From contig NZ_JAQQTG010000049.1 of assembly GCF_028561335.1 (NCBI RefSeq), positions 40,657-104,656 on the forward strand: a stretch of DNA of 64,000 nt, written 5' to 3'. This stretch comes from Aequorivita todarodis. Its GTDB lineage: Bacteria; Bacteroidota; Bacteroidia; Flavobacteriales; Flavobacteriaceae. Below are positions 43,240 to 51,826 of the stretch, piece after piece. Positions within the stretch are counted from its first letter, which is position 1. Each line of letters starts with the position of its first letter. The notes under the pieces were generated by a model. It did not search any database and was not told the DNA's origin. It worked only from the letters and a program-made list of their open reading frames with translations. A program made the position numbers and the translations under genes.

Positions 43240-43306
43240 GGAAGCTATGGTTAACAGATAGAATAGGCTTTAAGTTTTTAGTGAAGTTAATTCTTTTTTT
43301 AGTGAA
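43240..43306 (-). promoter_or_regulatory. Candidate LytTR direct-repeat site and promoter of the response-regulator gene
   Basis: TTTTTAGTGAA at 43275-43285 and again at 43296-43306 (plus strand), start-to-start 21 bp. A weak -7 box TAGCTTCC (minus strand 43247-43240) lies 33 bp from the proximal AGTGAA core, the same spacing as in the 50336-50402 site. Confidence 0.6.
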
Positions 43307-43347
43307 ACGGATCTTCGGAATGATTTAAAGTCATGCGAAATATCATA

Positions 43348-45111
43348 TTAAAGCTCATTGAACCGATGAATTTCAATAGTGGCCAAAGTTCCTTTTAAAG
43401 TCCCTTTTGAGAAAGCTACGGTCGCTTTTAATTTTTTTGCCAAAGCCTTTATTAGCTGGATGCCAAATGAATTTTCCTTAACCTCCGAAGGCATCCCTAA
43501 ACCGTTATCCTCCACTTGAAGTTGAAGTGATTCTCCACTTTTTTTGAACCTAATTTGCATTTCGCTTTTTTCGGAAACTGGCTTAAAGGCGTGTTTTAAA
43601 ACATTGGTAATCAGTTCGTTCAATATGAGGCCCAATGGCGTGATGGTTTCTATATCCAAGACCAAGGGCTCCACATTTAAACTGTATTTTATTGCGCTTT
43701 CCTCAAATTGGTGGCTTTCAAAAATATCCTTGGTCAAATCGATAAAATATTCTTCGGTGCTAATGCCCACCAATTGCTCTTTGCTATACAATTTTTGATG
43801 GATCAAAACCATGGAGCGAACCCGGTTCTGCGCTTCCTTCACGGCCAATTTCGCCTCTTTGTCCACAATATTCTCAGATTGCAGATAAAGCAATGAGGAC
43901 ACAATTTGAAAACTGTTTTTTACACGGTGGTGCGTTTCCTTCAACAACACATTTTTTTCATCTACGGTAGCTTCCAAGAGTTTTTTCTGTTTTGAGAGCT
44001 GCTTGTTTTTACGTCTGTTTTTAAGAAAAAAGAAAACCAAAAACCCAAACAGAACCAAAATGGAACCCAAAACCCAAAACAATAGTTTTTGGGCCGCTTC
44101 CTTTTTGTCCAACTCGCGTTGTTTTTTTTCGGTTTCATATTGTGCTTCCAGTTCAAAAACAGTTTCGTCGCGTTGTTTTTCTTTTATTTCCTCAAAAACG
44201 TTTACATAGGCATCCCTATATTCAAGTGCTTTTTTATAATTTCCGGTGAAAGTGTAATAGTCCGCCAAGCTCCGAAGCAACAAGCTTTTATCTCGTATTC
44301 CCACGGTATTTACGGCGGCCTCGGCACGTTTTAAAACGCCGTTCATGTTTGTGCTGTCCCGTGATTTTGCTTTGGCGGAAAGTAAAAAATAGAGGTTCAA
44401 TTCAGAATCTGGGTTGTCAGGATTTATTTCCGTGGCTTTTTCAATGTAGGGCATGGCCTCGGCAAAATTTTCCTGTTTGGTCAATAGATTTCCCAAATTG
44501 GCGTAAATACTGTAATCCAGTTCTTTGCGCACGGCTATTTCCAAACTTTCGCGCATGTACTTTTTAGCTTCCTCAAAATTTTCAAGGGAAGAATTAACGG
44601 AGCCCATGTTTATCAAGCACTTTTTCTGAAGCTCCAAATCATTGCTGTTCTTCGCCAGGTCATAGGCAATGGTGTAATATTTTAAAGCGTTTTCATAACT
44701 GTCCGTTGTGTGGAACATAACGCCCAATGTATGGTAAATTGAAGCCGAATAAGGCAACTTATATTCCTCGCAAATAGCAATGCCTTCAAAATAAAACTTG
44801 CTCGCCTTTTCATAATTACCGTCCACAATTTCGTGGTAGAAGCCTTTGGTTTCCAGTGCGATGGCTTGGCCCAAAGGGTATTTTTTTTCTTTGGAAAGTT
44901 TAAAGGCCTTGTTGGCATAAATTAGCGCACTGTCGTTTTGGGTATTGATGTACTCCCAAGCCAGATCGGTATAATGCTGCACTTTTTCTGAAGTATTGCT
45001 GGTTGCCTCTATTGCAAGTAAAAGGCTTTTCTTTTCAGAAAGCGCACTTCCGTTTTGGGAAAAACCGAGACATCCGAAAGTAAGAAAAATACAAAGCGCA
45101 GCTATTTTCAA
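43348..45111 (-). CDS. TPR-containing sensor histidine kinase (HisKA_2 / HWE-like)
   Basis: Partner of the LytTR regulator. The 587-residue protein has a signal peptide (to about 18), an extracytoplasmic TPR array (about 35-300), a membrane helix (about 345-365, LLFWVLGSILVLFGFLVFFFL), then a coiled coil. The HisKA_2 domain follows (KETHHRVKNSFQIVSSLL; phospho-accepting His395 preceding Arg), then the HATPase domain (LNELITNVLKHAFKP, DNGLGMP, SFGIQLIKALAKKL). HisKA_2 kinases usually pair with regulators lacking the classic HTH, in agreement with the LytTR partner. Signal unknown. Confidence 0.94.
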   Translation of the reverse strand: MKIAALCIFLTFGCLGFSQNGSALSEKKSLLLAIEATSNTSEKVQHYTDLAWEYINTQNDSALIYANKAFKLSKEKKYPLGQAIALETKGFYHEIVDGNYEKASKFYFEGIAICEEYKLPYSASIYHTLGVMFHTTDSYENALKYYTIAYDLAKNSNDLELQKKCLINMGSVNSSLENFEEAKKYMRESLEIAVRKELDYSIYANLGNLLTKQENFAEAMPYIEKATEINPDNPDSELNLYFLLSAKAKSRDSTNMNGVLKRAEAAVNTVGIRDKSLLLRSLADYYTFTGNYKKALEYRDAYVNVFEEIKEKQRDETVFELEAQYETEKKQRELDKKEAAQKLLFWVLGSILVLFGFLVFFFLKNRRKNKQLSKQKKLLEATVDEKNVLLKETHHRVKNSFQIVSSLLYLQSENIVDKEAKLAVKEAQNRVRSMVLIHQKLYSKEQLVGISTEEYFIDLTKDIFESHQFEESAIKYSLNVEPLVLDIETITPLGLILNELITNVLKHAFKPVSEKSEMQIRFKKSGESLQLQVEDNGLGMPSEVKENSFGIQLIKALAKKLKATVAFSKGTLKGTLATIEIHRFNEL

Positions 45112-45220
45112 TAGAGAATCAATTGGTTAGAATTTTCAAGGTACAATTTTTTTTCAATTTCTTTTCGGAAGATATTTGATCGCAATTCGTATTTTTCGCC
45201 TTTAATAAATAATAACAATA

Positions 45221-46156
45221 ATGAATAAAAAATATTCCATAGCCATCCACGGCGGTGCCGGAACGCTCGTAAAAGGATTGATGACGCCCGAAAAAGAGGA
45301 ACAGTACAAAGCCGCTTTAAATGAAGCACTTGAAAAAGGATATGCCGTTTTGGAAAACAATGGCTCTGCAATGGAAGCCATTGAAACTGCCGTGATCCAT
45401 TTAGAAGATTCCCCGCTTTTCAATGCCGGAAAGGGAAGCGTTTTTACAAACGACGGCACCCACGAAATGGATGCCGCCATTATGGACGGGAAAACTTTGG
45501 ACGCAGGCGCAGTTTCATTGATAACGGGAATTAAAAACCCAATCTCCTTGGCGCGCGATATAATGGAAAAAACCGAGCACGTTTTTTTGGCAGGCGAAGG
45601 CGCGATGCGGTTTGCAAAAAGCTTGGGCTATACATTGGAAACCCCGGAGTATTTCTATGACGAACACCGCTACCAGCAATGGCAAAACATAAAGGATAGC
45701 GACAAATTTCAGTTGGACCACAGCATGAAAAGGGAAGGCAAGTTTGGCACCGTGGGGGCAGTGGCCTGCGATAAAAACGGAAATATTGCCGCCGCAACCT
45801 CAACCGGCGGAATGACCAACAAGCGCTGGGGCCGTGTGGGCGACAGCCCGATGATTGGCTCGGGAACCTATGCAAACAATAAGACCTGTGCGGTAAGTTG
45901 TACGGGCAGTGGTGAATACTTTATCCGCGGCGTGGTTGCTTATGATGTTTCCTGTTTGATGGAATACAAAGGCATGACCGTGGAAGAAGCTGCCACCGAA
46001 GTTATCAATAAGAGAGTTTTGGAAATTGGCGGCGATGGCGGCCTAATTGCCGTTGATACCGAAGGAAACATCGCAATGCCCTTCAACACCGAAGGGATGT
46101 ACCGTGCTTTTAAAACATCCGAAGAAAAAAAGGAGATAAGTATCTATAAGGATTGA
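45221..46156 (+). CDS. iaaA: Isoaspartyl peptidase / L-asparaginase (plant-type, Ntn-hydrolase)
   Basis: Cleaves beta-aspartyl dipeptides and asparagine; in a cyanophycin pathway it splits beta-Asp-Arg to aspartate and arginine. The 311-residue precursor would self-cleave before Thr177 in FGTVGAVACD, the new N-terminal nucleophile. AAATSTGGMTNKRWGRVGDSPMIGSGTYA, with the substrate-binding Arg and Asp and the GTY motif, is diagnostic. No signal peptide, so cytoplasmic. It is convergent with the cyanophycinase gene, 43 bp apart, within a locus with cyanophycin synthetase. Confidence 0.94.
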   Translation: MNKKYSIAIHGGAGTLVKGLMTPEKEEQYKAALNEALEKGYAVLENNGSAMEAIETAVIHLEDSPLFNAGKGSVFTNDGTHEMDAAIMDGKTLDAGAVSLITGIKNPISLARDIMEKTEHVFLAGEGAMRFAKSLGYTLETPEYFYDEHRYQQWQNIKDSDKFQLDHSMKREGKFGTVGAVACDKNGNIAAATSTGGMTNKRWGRVGDSPMIGSGTYANNKTCAVSCTGSGEYFIRGVVAYDVSCLMEYKGMTVEEAATEVINKRVLEIGGDGGLIAVDTEGNIAMPFNTEGMYRAFKTSEEKKEISIYKD

Positions 46157-46199
46157 TGCTGTGGATCCAATTGATTTTATCGTAATTAACAATTAACAA

Positions 46200-47072
46200 T
46201 TACAACGTTTCAACATCTGTCATTTCCAGATGGATTGGGGAGATATGAACGCGCTTCTCCTTAATGTCCAGTTTGTCACCGTGGGCCAAAATATGTACTT
46301 TCAGATTCGTTATAGACATAGGAGAACCCTCTGGTATCGCCTCTCGGTTGTTGTGTATCAGCCTGCGAGGATCAAAAAGAATGACCATTCCTGAACCTAT
46401 CACTTCACAATTGTTGCGGTTTTTTATTACCAAACCGGTGTCTTCGGCCAGTCCGATTCCTATTTTCATAGGAAATCGAGCTACCGCTTCAGCCAATCGG
46501 CCAAAACGCCCACGGCGGATAAAGTGTGAATCAATAATAAAATTTGGTATAAAACCCATTCCTTGGCCCATGGTTACCGCACCTTTGGTAAATGCTTCCT
46601 GCACGCCACCGCCAGTTATCATTTCTTCACTCATGCACATGGCTCCTGCGCTTGTTCCGGCAATTACGAACGCTTCGTTTTCGTATTTGTCTTTTATAAT
46701 CGCATCTAACGCAGTGCCGCCAATATATCTTACGATTTTTGATTGGTCCCCGCCAGAAAACATCACACAGTCGGCTTTTTTCATCAGATTGAGGAAGTCT
46801 GGATTTTCGGCTTCCTCACGGCTTCTAATGTCCATAATATGAACGTTTTTACAGCCCAGCTTATTAAAAGCATCCAGATAATTTTCGCTTACCTCCACCG
46901 GAATACTGGAGGCGGTGGGAATTACTATAATCGTCGCATCTACGCCACCGCTCTCGCGAACCACGCGGGAAAGAATACCGCGTTGTATATATTCTAAAGT
47001 ATATCTTTCGTTTTCTCCATTTCCTTTGTCTTCATTTCCACCTATGGGGATCAGGGTGCCTTTTACGCTCAT
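46200..47072 (-). CDS. cphB: Cyanophycinase
   Basis: Serine-type exopeptidase (S51 fold) that degrades cyanophycin to beta-Asp-Arg dipeptides. The 290-residue protein has KGTLIPIGGNEDKG at the N-terminus, the Ser nucleophile elbow IAGTSAGAMCMSEEM (Ser141), SGGDQSKIVRYIGGT, and HFIRRGRFGRLAEAV with the catalytic His region. I chose ATG 47072 since upstream codons overlap the promoter and the divergent cphA. A -7 box TATTTTTG lies at 47100-47093. No signal peptide: intracellular mobilisation of the polymer. Confidence 0.95.
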   Translation of the reverse strand: MSVKGTLIPIGGNEDKGNGENERYTLEYIQRGILSRVVRESGGVDATIIVIPTASSIPVEVSENYLDAFNKLGCKNVHIMDIRSREEAENPDFLNLMKKADCVMFSGGDQSKIVRYIGGTALDAIIKDKYENEAFVIAGTSAGAMCMSEEMITGGGVQEAFTKGAVTMGQGMGFIPNFIIDSHFIRRGRFGRLAEAVARFPMKIGIGLAEDTGLVIKNRNNCEVIGSGMVILFDPRRLIHNNREAIPEGSPMSITNLKVHILAHGDKLDIKEKRVHISPIHLEMTDVETL

Positions 47073-47092
47073 GAATTTATTTGATTTGCGGA

Positions 47093-47100
47093 CAAAAATA
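47093..47100 (-). promoter_or_regulatory. -7 element of the cyanophycinase gene
   Basis: TATTTTTG, a perfect TAnnTTTG, in the 96-bp region between the divergent cphB and cphA; leader of about 15 nt. Confidence 0.5.
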
Positions 47101-47168
47101 CGGTAATTGTTAGAAAAATTAATCATATATTTATCAAATTCATACGAAACCAACAAATCCGTCAACTT

Positions 47169-49805
47169 ATGCGAATTAGAGAAATCAACGCCATGCGGGG
47201 GCCAAATTACTGGTCTATACGCCGCCATAAATTAATAGTAATGGTCTTGGACCTGGAGGAAATGGAAGCGCTTCCCTCCAATAAAATTGAAGGATTTAGT
47301 GAGCGACTTAAAGCTATGTTCCCGAGTATGTACAGCCACCGCTGCAGTGTGGGTGAACCGGGCGGATTTTTCCAGCGTGTGGAAGAAGGTACGTGGATGG
47401 GGCACGTTATTGAGCATATAGCGTTGGAAATACAAACCTTGGCCGATATGGACACCGGCTTTGGAAGAACGCGCGGTTATGGCGAAAAGGGCGTTTATAA
47501 TGTGGTTTTCAGTTATATTGAGGAAAATGTGGGCCGCTATGCCGCAAAAGCCGCCGTTGAAATTTGTGAAGCATTGATTGCTGGGAAAGATTACAACTTG
47601 GAAGCCGATATCCAAAAAATGCGCGAAATCCGGGAAGACGAACGCCTGGGGCCAAGTACAGGTTCCATTGTTGAAGAGGCTGAAAGCAGAGGAATTCCAT
47701 GGATTCGTTTGAATAAATATTCGTTATGCCAATTGGGCTATGGCGCCAACCAAAAAAGAATCCAGGCCACGGTAACTTCCGAAACCAGCAGTATTGGCGT
47801 GGAATTGGCCTGCGATAAAGAAGATACAAAATACCTTTTGGAACAGGCTGAAGTACTTGTGCCTCGGGGTGATATTATCGGTCGCGAAAGCAGTCTGGAA
47901 GAAGCCTGCAGATATGTTGGCTTTCCTTTGGTAGTAAAACCCGTTGGCGGAAATCACGGCCGCGGCATTACGGTAAACGTTAAAAACTATGATGATGCTT
48001 TGGTGGCATTTCACGCCGCGAAAAATGTTTCCTCAAAAGTGATTATCGAAAAATATATTACTGGCGAAGATTACAGATTGCTCGTTATAAACAATGTGCT
48101 GGTAGCAGCGGCAAAACGCACTCCCGCAAATGTTGTGGGCGATGGAAAATCAACCATTAAAGAACTGGTGGAAGAAGTGAACAAAGACCCGCGTCGCGGG
48201 TATGGCCACGAAAATGTACTTACCAAAATCACGATCAATGATTTAACCAGAACAATCATCGCTGCCAAGGGCTATACCGAAGATTCTGTTCCCCCAAAAG
48301 ATGAAGTGGTAATTTTAAAAGATACCGCGAATCTCAGTACGGGCGGTACGGCGGAAGATGTTACGGATATCGTTCATCCTTCCAATGTTTCCATGGCCGA
48401 ACGCATTTCAAAAATAATAGACCTCGATATTTGTGGTATAGATATTATGACCACAGACATCAGCCAACCTTTGGAGGAAACCGGGGGCGCTGTGCTGGAA
48501 GTGAACGCAGGTCCTGGCTTTAGAATGCACTTGGCCCCAACCACAGGTCTGCCCCGAAATGTAGCTGCTCCAGTGGTAGATAAACTTTTTCCAAATCACG
48601 GCGATACGGGGCGTATTCCTATTATTTCCATAACCGGAACCAATGGAAAAACCACCACTACCCGCTTGATCGCGCACATTGCAAAAATGAAAGGCTATCG
48701 CGTGGGCTACACTACCAGCGACGGGGTTTATATCCAAAATAGATTATTGATGAAAGGCGATTGCACCGGTCCCGCAAGTGCCGAGTTTGTGCTGAAAGAC
48801 CCAACGGTAAACTTTGCCGTTTTGGAATGTGCCAGAGGCGGATTGTTGCGCGCCGGCCTTGGTTTCAAAAAATGTGATGTGGGTATAGTTACCAACGTTG
48901 CGGCAGACCATTTGGGATTGAAGGGAATCCACACGGTGGAACAACTGGCAAAGGTAAAAGGCGTAATCCCGGAAACGGTATTGCCCGATGGCTACGCAAT
49001 TCTAAATGCCGATGACGATTTGGTCTATGAAATGCGGAGAAGCATCAATTGTAACCTCGCGCTTTTCTCCATGGATGAAGAAAATCCGCGGATAAAAGCA
49101 CTTCAAAAACTTGGCGGAATTACGGCTATTTATGAAAATGGATATATAACAATTTGCCGCGGCACGTGGAAAATGCGCATTATGAAAGCTGAAAATATTC
49201 CGTTGACGTTTGGCGGAAAGGCAACTTTTATGATACAGAATATTCTTCCCGCCGTTATTGCAGCGAACGTTCGCGGAATCGGAATTGAAGATATGAAAGT
49301 GGCTTTGGAAACCTTTATCCCTTCGGCTTCGCAAACACCCGGCAGGTTGAACCTTTTTAAGTTTGAAAATTTCACTATTTTACTTGATTATGCCCACAAC
49401 CCGGCGGGAATGAGAGCGCTCCAGAAATTCACGGACAACCTGGAGGCGACGGTTAAAGTGGGTATCATTGCCGGAGTAGGCGATAGAAGGGAAGAAGATA
49501 CCAATGAACTGGGAAGCATTGCCGCCGAAATGTTTGATGAAATAATTATCAGGCAGGACAAGCATTTGCGCGGAAAATCGGAAGAAGCACTCATCAAAAT
49601 GCTCAATGACGGTATCAAAATGAAGGATCCGAACAAAAAAACGACCGTGATTCCTTCAGAAAAAGAGGCCATTACGTATGCGGTTAAAAACGCAAAGAAA
49701 GGATCACTCATTATATGTTGTAGCGACGTAATTCCGGATGCTTTGGAACTTGTAATGAAATTCAAGGAACAGGAAAGCAAGGGCGAAATAATCTTTGCGC
49801 AATAA
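47169..49805 (+). CDS. cphA: Cyanophycin synthetase
   Basis: Makes the nitrogen-storage polymer multi-L-arginyl-poly-L-aspartate by ATP-dependent addition of Asp then Arg. The 878-residue length is that of CphA1. N-terminal domain (1-160, MRIREINAMRGPNYWSI, with GEPGGFFQRV and WMGHVIEHIALEIQ); ATP-grasp domain (about 215-480; LVVKPVGGNHGRGI, VIIEKYITGEDYRLLV, VLEVNAGPGFRMHL); Mur-ligase-like domain (about 488-878) with the P-loop ISITGTNGKTTTTRLI, ARGGLLR, and YAHNPAGM. Both active sites look intact. It is divergent from cphB, with iaaA beside it, giving a complete make-and-break pathway. Followed by a hairpin terminator. Confidence 0.97.
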   Translation: MRIREINAMRGPNYWSIRRHKLIVMVLDLEEMEALPSNKIEGFSERLKAMFPSMYSHRCSVGEPGGFFQRVEEGTWMGHVIEHIALEIQTLADMDTGFGRTRGYGEKGVYNVVFSYIEENVGRYAAKAAVEICEALIAGKDYNLEADIQKMREIREDERLGPSTGSIVEEAESRGIPWIRLNKYSLCQLGYGANQKRIQATVTSETSSIGVELACDKEDTKYLLEQAEVLVPRGDIIGRESSLEEACRYVGFPLVVKPVGGNHGRGITVNVKNYDDALVAFHAAKNVSSKVIIEKYITGEDYRLLVINNVLVAAAKRTPANVVGDGKSTIKELVEEVNKDPRRGYGHENVLTKITINDLTRTIIAAKGYTEDSVPPKDEVVILKDTANLSTGGTAEDVTDIVHPSNVSMAERISKIIDLDICGIDIMTTDISQPLEETGGAVLEVNAGPGFRMHLAPTTGLPRNVAAPVVDKLFPNHGDTGRIPIISITGTNGKTTTTRLIAHIAKMKGYRVGYTTSDGVYIQNRLLMKGDCTGPASAEFVLKDPTVNFAVLECARGGLLRAGLGFKKCDVGIVTNVAADHLGLKGIHTVEQLAKVKGVIPETVLPDGYAILNADDDLVYEMRRSINCNLALFSMDEENPRIKALQKLGGITAIYENGYITICRGTWKMRIMKAENIPLTFGGKATFMIQNILPAVIAANVRGIGIEDMKVALETFIPSASQTPGRLNLFKFENFTILLDYAHNPAGMRALQKFTDNLEATVKVGIIAGVGDRREEDTNELGSIAAEMFDEIIIRQDKHLRGKSEEALIKMLNDGIKMKDPNKKTTVIPSEKEAITYAVKNAKKGSLIICCSDVIPDALELVMKFKEQESKGEIIFAQ

Positions 49806-49810
49806 AAAAG

Positions 49811-49845
49811 CAAAAGCCGCTCCTCCTCAAAAGCGACTTTTCTTT
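49811..49845 (+). terminator. Terminator of cphA
   Basis: Stem AAAAGCCGCT (49812-49821) / AGCGACTTTT (49831-49840) with one mismatch, then a T-rich tract. Confidence 0.65.
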
Positions 49846-49951
49846 TCAATACTGAAATTTGAGGTTAACGTGATCAATGTTACTTTCAATTTCAAAAATA
49901 ATACCTTGGCATTACCTTCTCCTTAATTCAGTATCGACAATAAAATATTTT

Positions 49952-49981
49952 AAAAAGGCCGCACCCCACAGCGGCCTTTTT
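49952..49981 (-). terminator. Terminator overlapping the end of the SMR-like gene
   Basis: Ten-bp stem AAAAGGCCGC / GCGGCCTTTT (49953-49962 and 49971-49980), with an 8-nt loop; T-run on the minus strand from 49956 downwards. Confidence 0.75.
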
Positions 49982-50297
49982 AATTGAATTCAAATAAAAC
50001 AATTGACACTAGGCCCAAAGCCAATGCGGTAATTTCTTTATTTGAAAGTGTTTCACTATAAACCATCCAGTTTATAAGAGAAAGCAGAATTACGTTAAAA
50101 ATTAAAAACATTACTGAGGCTACAACAATATTTTTAAAGGTAAAACTGTAAGCTAAAAAACTTAACCCAATTACATAAAAGAGCATCCCTCCCGCAAAAT
50201 GTATTTTACTATTGCTGATTACCCAAGTTTTCATCAATAAATCGCCAAACGTGTCAAAAAGAGCTCCCGCGGTTATATAGATAAGTGCATTGTTCAT
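49980..50297 (-). CDS. SMR/EamA-like small membrane protein
   Basis: A 105-residue protein with four predicted membrane helices (about 3-22, 32-50, 54-75, 84-103) and very few charged residues, resembling small-multidrug-resistance or half-EamA transporters. The Glu14 equivalent of true SMR pumps is not evident (an Asp at about 14, ALFDTFGDLLMKTW, could take its place). I chose ATG 50297 (MNNALIYI). A LytTR-like direct repeat with a good promoter lies upstream, so this gene is a candidate target of the regulator at 42534-43220. Substrate unknown. Confidence 0.7.
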   Translation of the reverse strand: MNNALIYITAGALFDTFGDLLMKTWVISNSKIHFAGGMLFYVIGLSFLAYSFTFKNIVVASVMFLIFNVILLSLINWMVYSETLSNKEITALALGLVSIVLFEFN

Positions 50298-50335
50298 GAG
50301 CGAAAATTTAAACAATTCGGGAGTTAAACTTTCTC

Positions 50336-50402
50336 TAAATGTATTGCATGGATTTTTTTACAGCGATAAATTTTTAGTGAAGGGCACGATTTTTTTAGTG
50401 AA
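50336..50402 (-). promoter_or_regulatory. Candidate LytTR direct-repeat site and promoter of the SMR-like gene
   Basis: TTTTTAGTGAA at 50371-50381 and 50392-50402 (plus strand), start-to-start 21 bp. The -7 box TACATTTA (minus strand 50343-50336) lies 33 bp from the proximal AGTGAA core. Same layout as 43240-43306. Confidence 0.6.
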
Positions 50403-50420
50403 TGAAAATTTACGGCCTAA

Positions 50421-51725
50421 CTATTTGAGTGTGCGGCTCTTTATTCTTCCAAAAATAAAAATGTAGCCATAGCAGGCAATTATAAGTAGAAGCGCAACTT
50501 TAAAACCTACATTGTCAGTTAAAAAACCATAGGCAGGCGGAATAACCGCTCCGCCCACAATGGCCATACAAAGCAGCCCGGAAGCTTGCGGTTTTAAATC
50601 GCCCAGCCCGTCAATCGTTAAAGCAAAAATGGTCGGGAACATAATAGAGTTGAAAAGTCCTACTGCCAGAATGGACCACATAGCCGTTAAACCTCCCGTG
50701 TTCATCGAGATTAGCAGCATTATAATTGCCAAAAAGGCAAAGATGGAAAGCACCTTTGTAGGTTTCATAATTCGCGTGAGATAAGCGCCTACAAACCTGC
50801 CAACCATCGCGCCGCTCCAATAGAAAACTACAAAGGCACCCACAATGGCCTTGCTGTCAATTGTGCCCAAATCGGTATTTAAAAGATTCTCGGCAAGGTA
50901 TTTCATGCTTTCGTTCTGAAGAATTATTTCAGAAATATTCATGCTCATAAAATAATTCACCAAATAACTGCCAATGGCAACTTCGGCGCCCACATACAGG
51001 AAAATGCCGAGCGCGCCGAGCATAACGATTTTGTTTTTCAGCAATTTTCCATAGCCGCCCACAGGGTTTTTTTCCAATATCTTCGGAAGTTTTATAAATA
51101 CGAATAACAAAGCCAGAAGCCCGATAAACGCTGCGATAAAAAGAAAGGGTGTCTGCACTGCGGCGGCTTCGGAAACGTAATAGGAACTTCTGTCCACATC
51201 TGTCAAAACCGAAATTTCTTCCGAAGATTTAATCGTATCGCTCAACAAAAACGACGCTCCTATCAATGGCGCGATTGCCGTTCCCAAGGAGTTGAAGGCT
51301 TGTGAAAGATTCAATCGGCTGGAGGCGCCATCCTCACTTCCCAAAACCGAAACGTAGGGATTGGCGGCCACTTGCAGCACGGTTATTCCGCCCGCGAGCG
51401 TGAAATAGGCCACCAAAAATATCCAAAACACCCTTTCGGATGCGGCCGGATAAAATAGCAGACAACCCACGGCCATGGTAACCAGGCCCACAATTATTCC
51501 TTTTTGATACCCGATTCGCGAAAGCAAAGCTCCCGCAGGAACCGAAATTACCAAATACGCCAAAAAGAAGGCAAACTGAACCAGTCCGGCTTGAAAGTAA
51601 CTCAATTCAAAAACGTCTTTTAAACGGGGAATCAAACTATCCACCAAAACGGTAATGAATCCCCAAAGGAAAAATAGCACGGTAACGGTTATAAAGGCGG
51701 AGCGGAAGGATTTCTTTTCGGTCAT
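50421..51725 (-). CDS. Sugar MFS transporter (FucP-like)
   Basis: A 434-residue major facilitator with 12 predicted helices. FFLWGFITVLVDSLIPRLK (helix 1) and FAFFLAYLVISVPAGALLSRIGYQKGI (helix 2 and the loop motif) are typical of the FucP/GlcP branch, which takes up fucose, glucose, galactose, N-acetylglucosamine or mannose by proton symport. I chose ATG 51725 (MTEKKSFRSAF). It follows the glycosylasparaginase and GH92 genes on the same strand, so it may import sugars released from glycoproteins, probably GlcNAc or mannose; that is inference from context. Confidence 0.92.
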   Translation of the reverse strand: MTEKKSFRSAFITVTVLFFLWGFITVLVDSLIPRLKDVFELSYFQAGLVQFAFFLAYLVISVPAGALLSRIGYQKGIIVGLVTMAVGCLLFYPAASERVFWIFLVAYFTLAGGITVLQVAANPYVSVLGSEDGASSRLNLSQAFNSLGTAIAPLIGASFLLSDTIKSSEEISVLTDVDRSSYYVSEAAAVQTPFLFIAAFIGLLALLFVFIKLPKILEKNPVGGYGKLLKNKIVMLGALGIFLYVGAEVAIGSYLVNYFMSMNISEIILQNESMKYLAENLLNTDLGTIDSKAIVGAFVVFYWSGAMVGRFVGAYLTRIMKPTKVLSIFAFLAIIMLLISMNTGGLTAMWSILAVGLFNSIMFPTIFALTIDGLGDLKPQASGLLCMAIVGGAVIPPAYGFLTDNVGFKVALLLIIACYGYIFIFGRIKSRTLK

Positions 51726-51760
51726 GGTTAGTTGTTGCTGTTGATACAATTGTTTCTACC

Positions 51761-51822
51761 TCTCTGCGATCTTTGCGTCTTTGCGGTGATCATTTAACCG
51801 CAGAGGCGCAGAGAACGCAAAG
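51761..51822. repeat. CTTTGCG-type imperfect palindrome
   Basis: CTCTGCGATCTTTGCG/TCTTTGCGGT faces ACCGCAGAGGCGCAGAG/AACGCAAAG across a short AT loop. Related to 34422-34486. Confidence 0.6.
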
Positions 51823-51826
51823 CAAA

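Noticed and set aside
49846..49951. Possible small gene between the two terminators after cphA
   Set aside because: The longest open stretch is about 22 codons with no start or pattern worth reporting.
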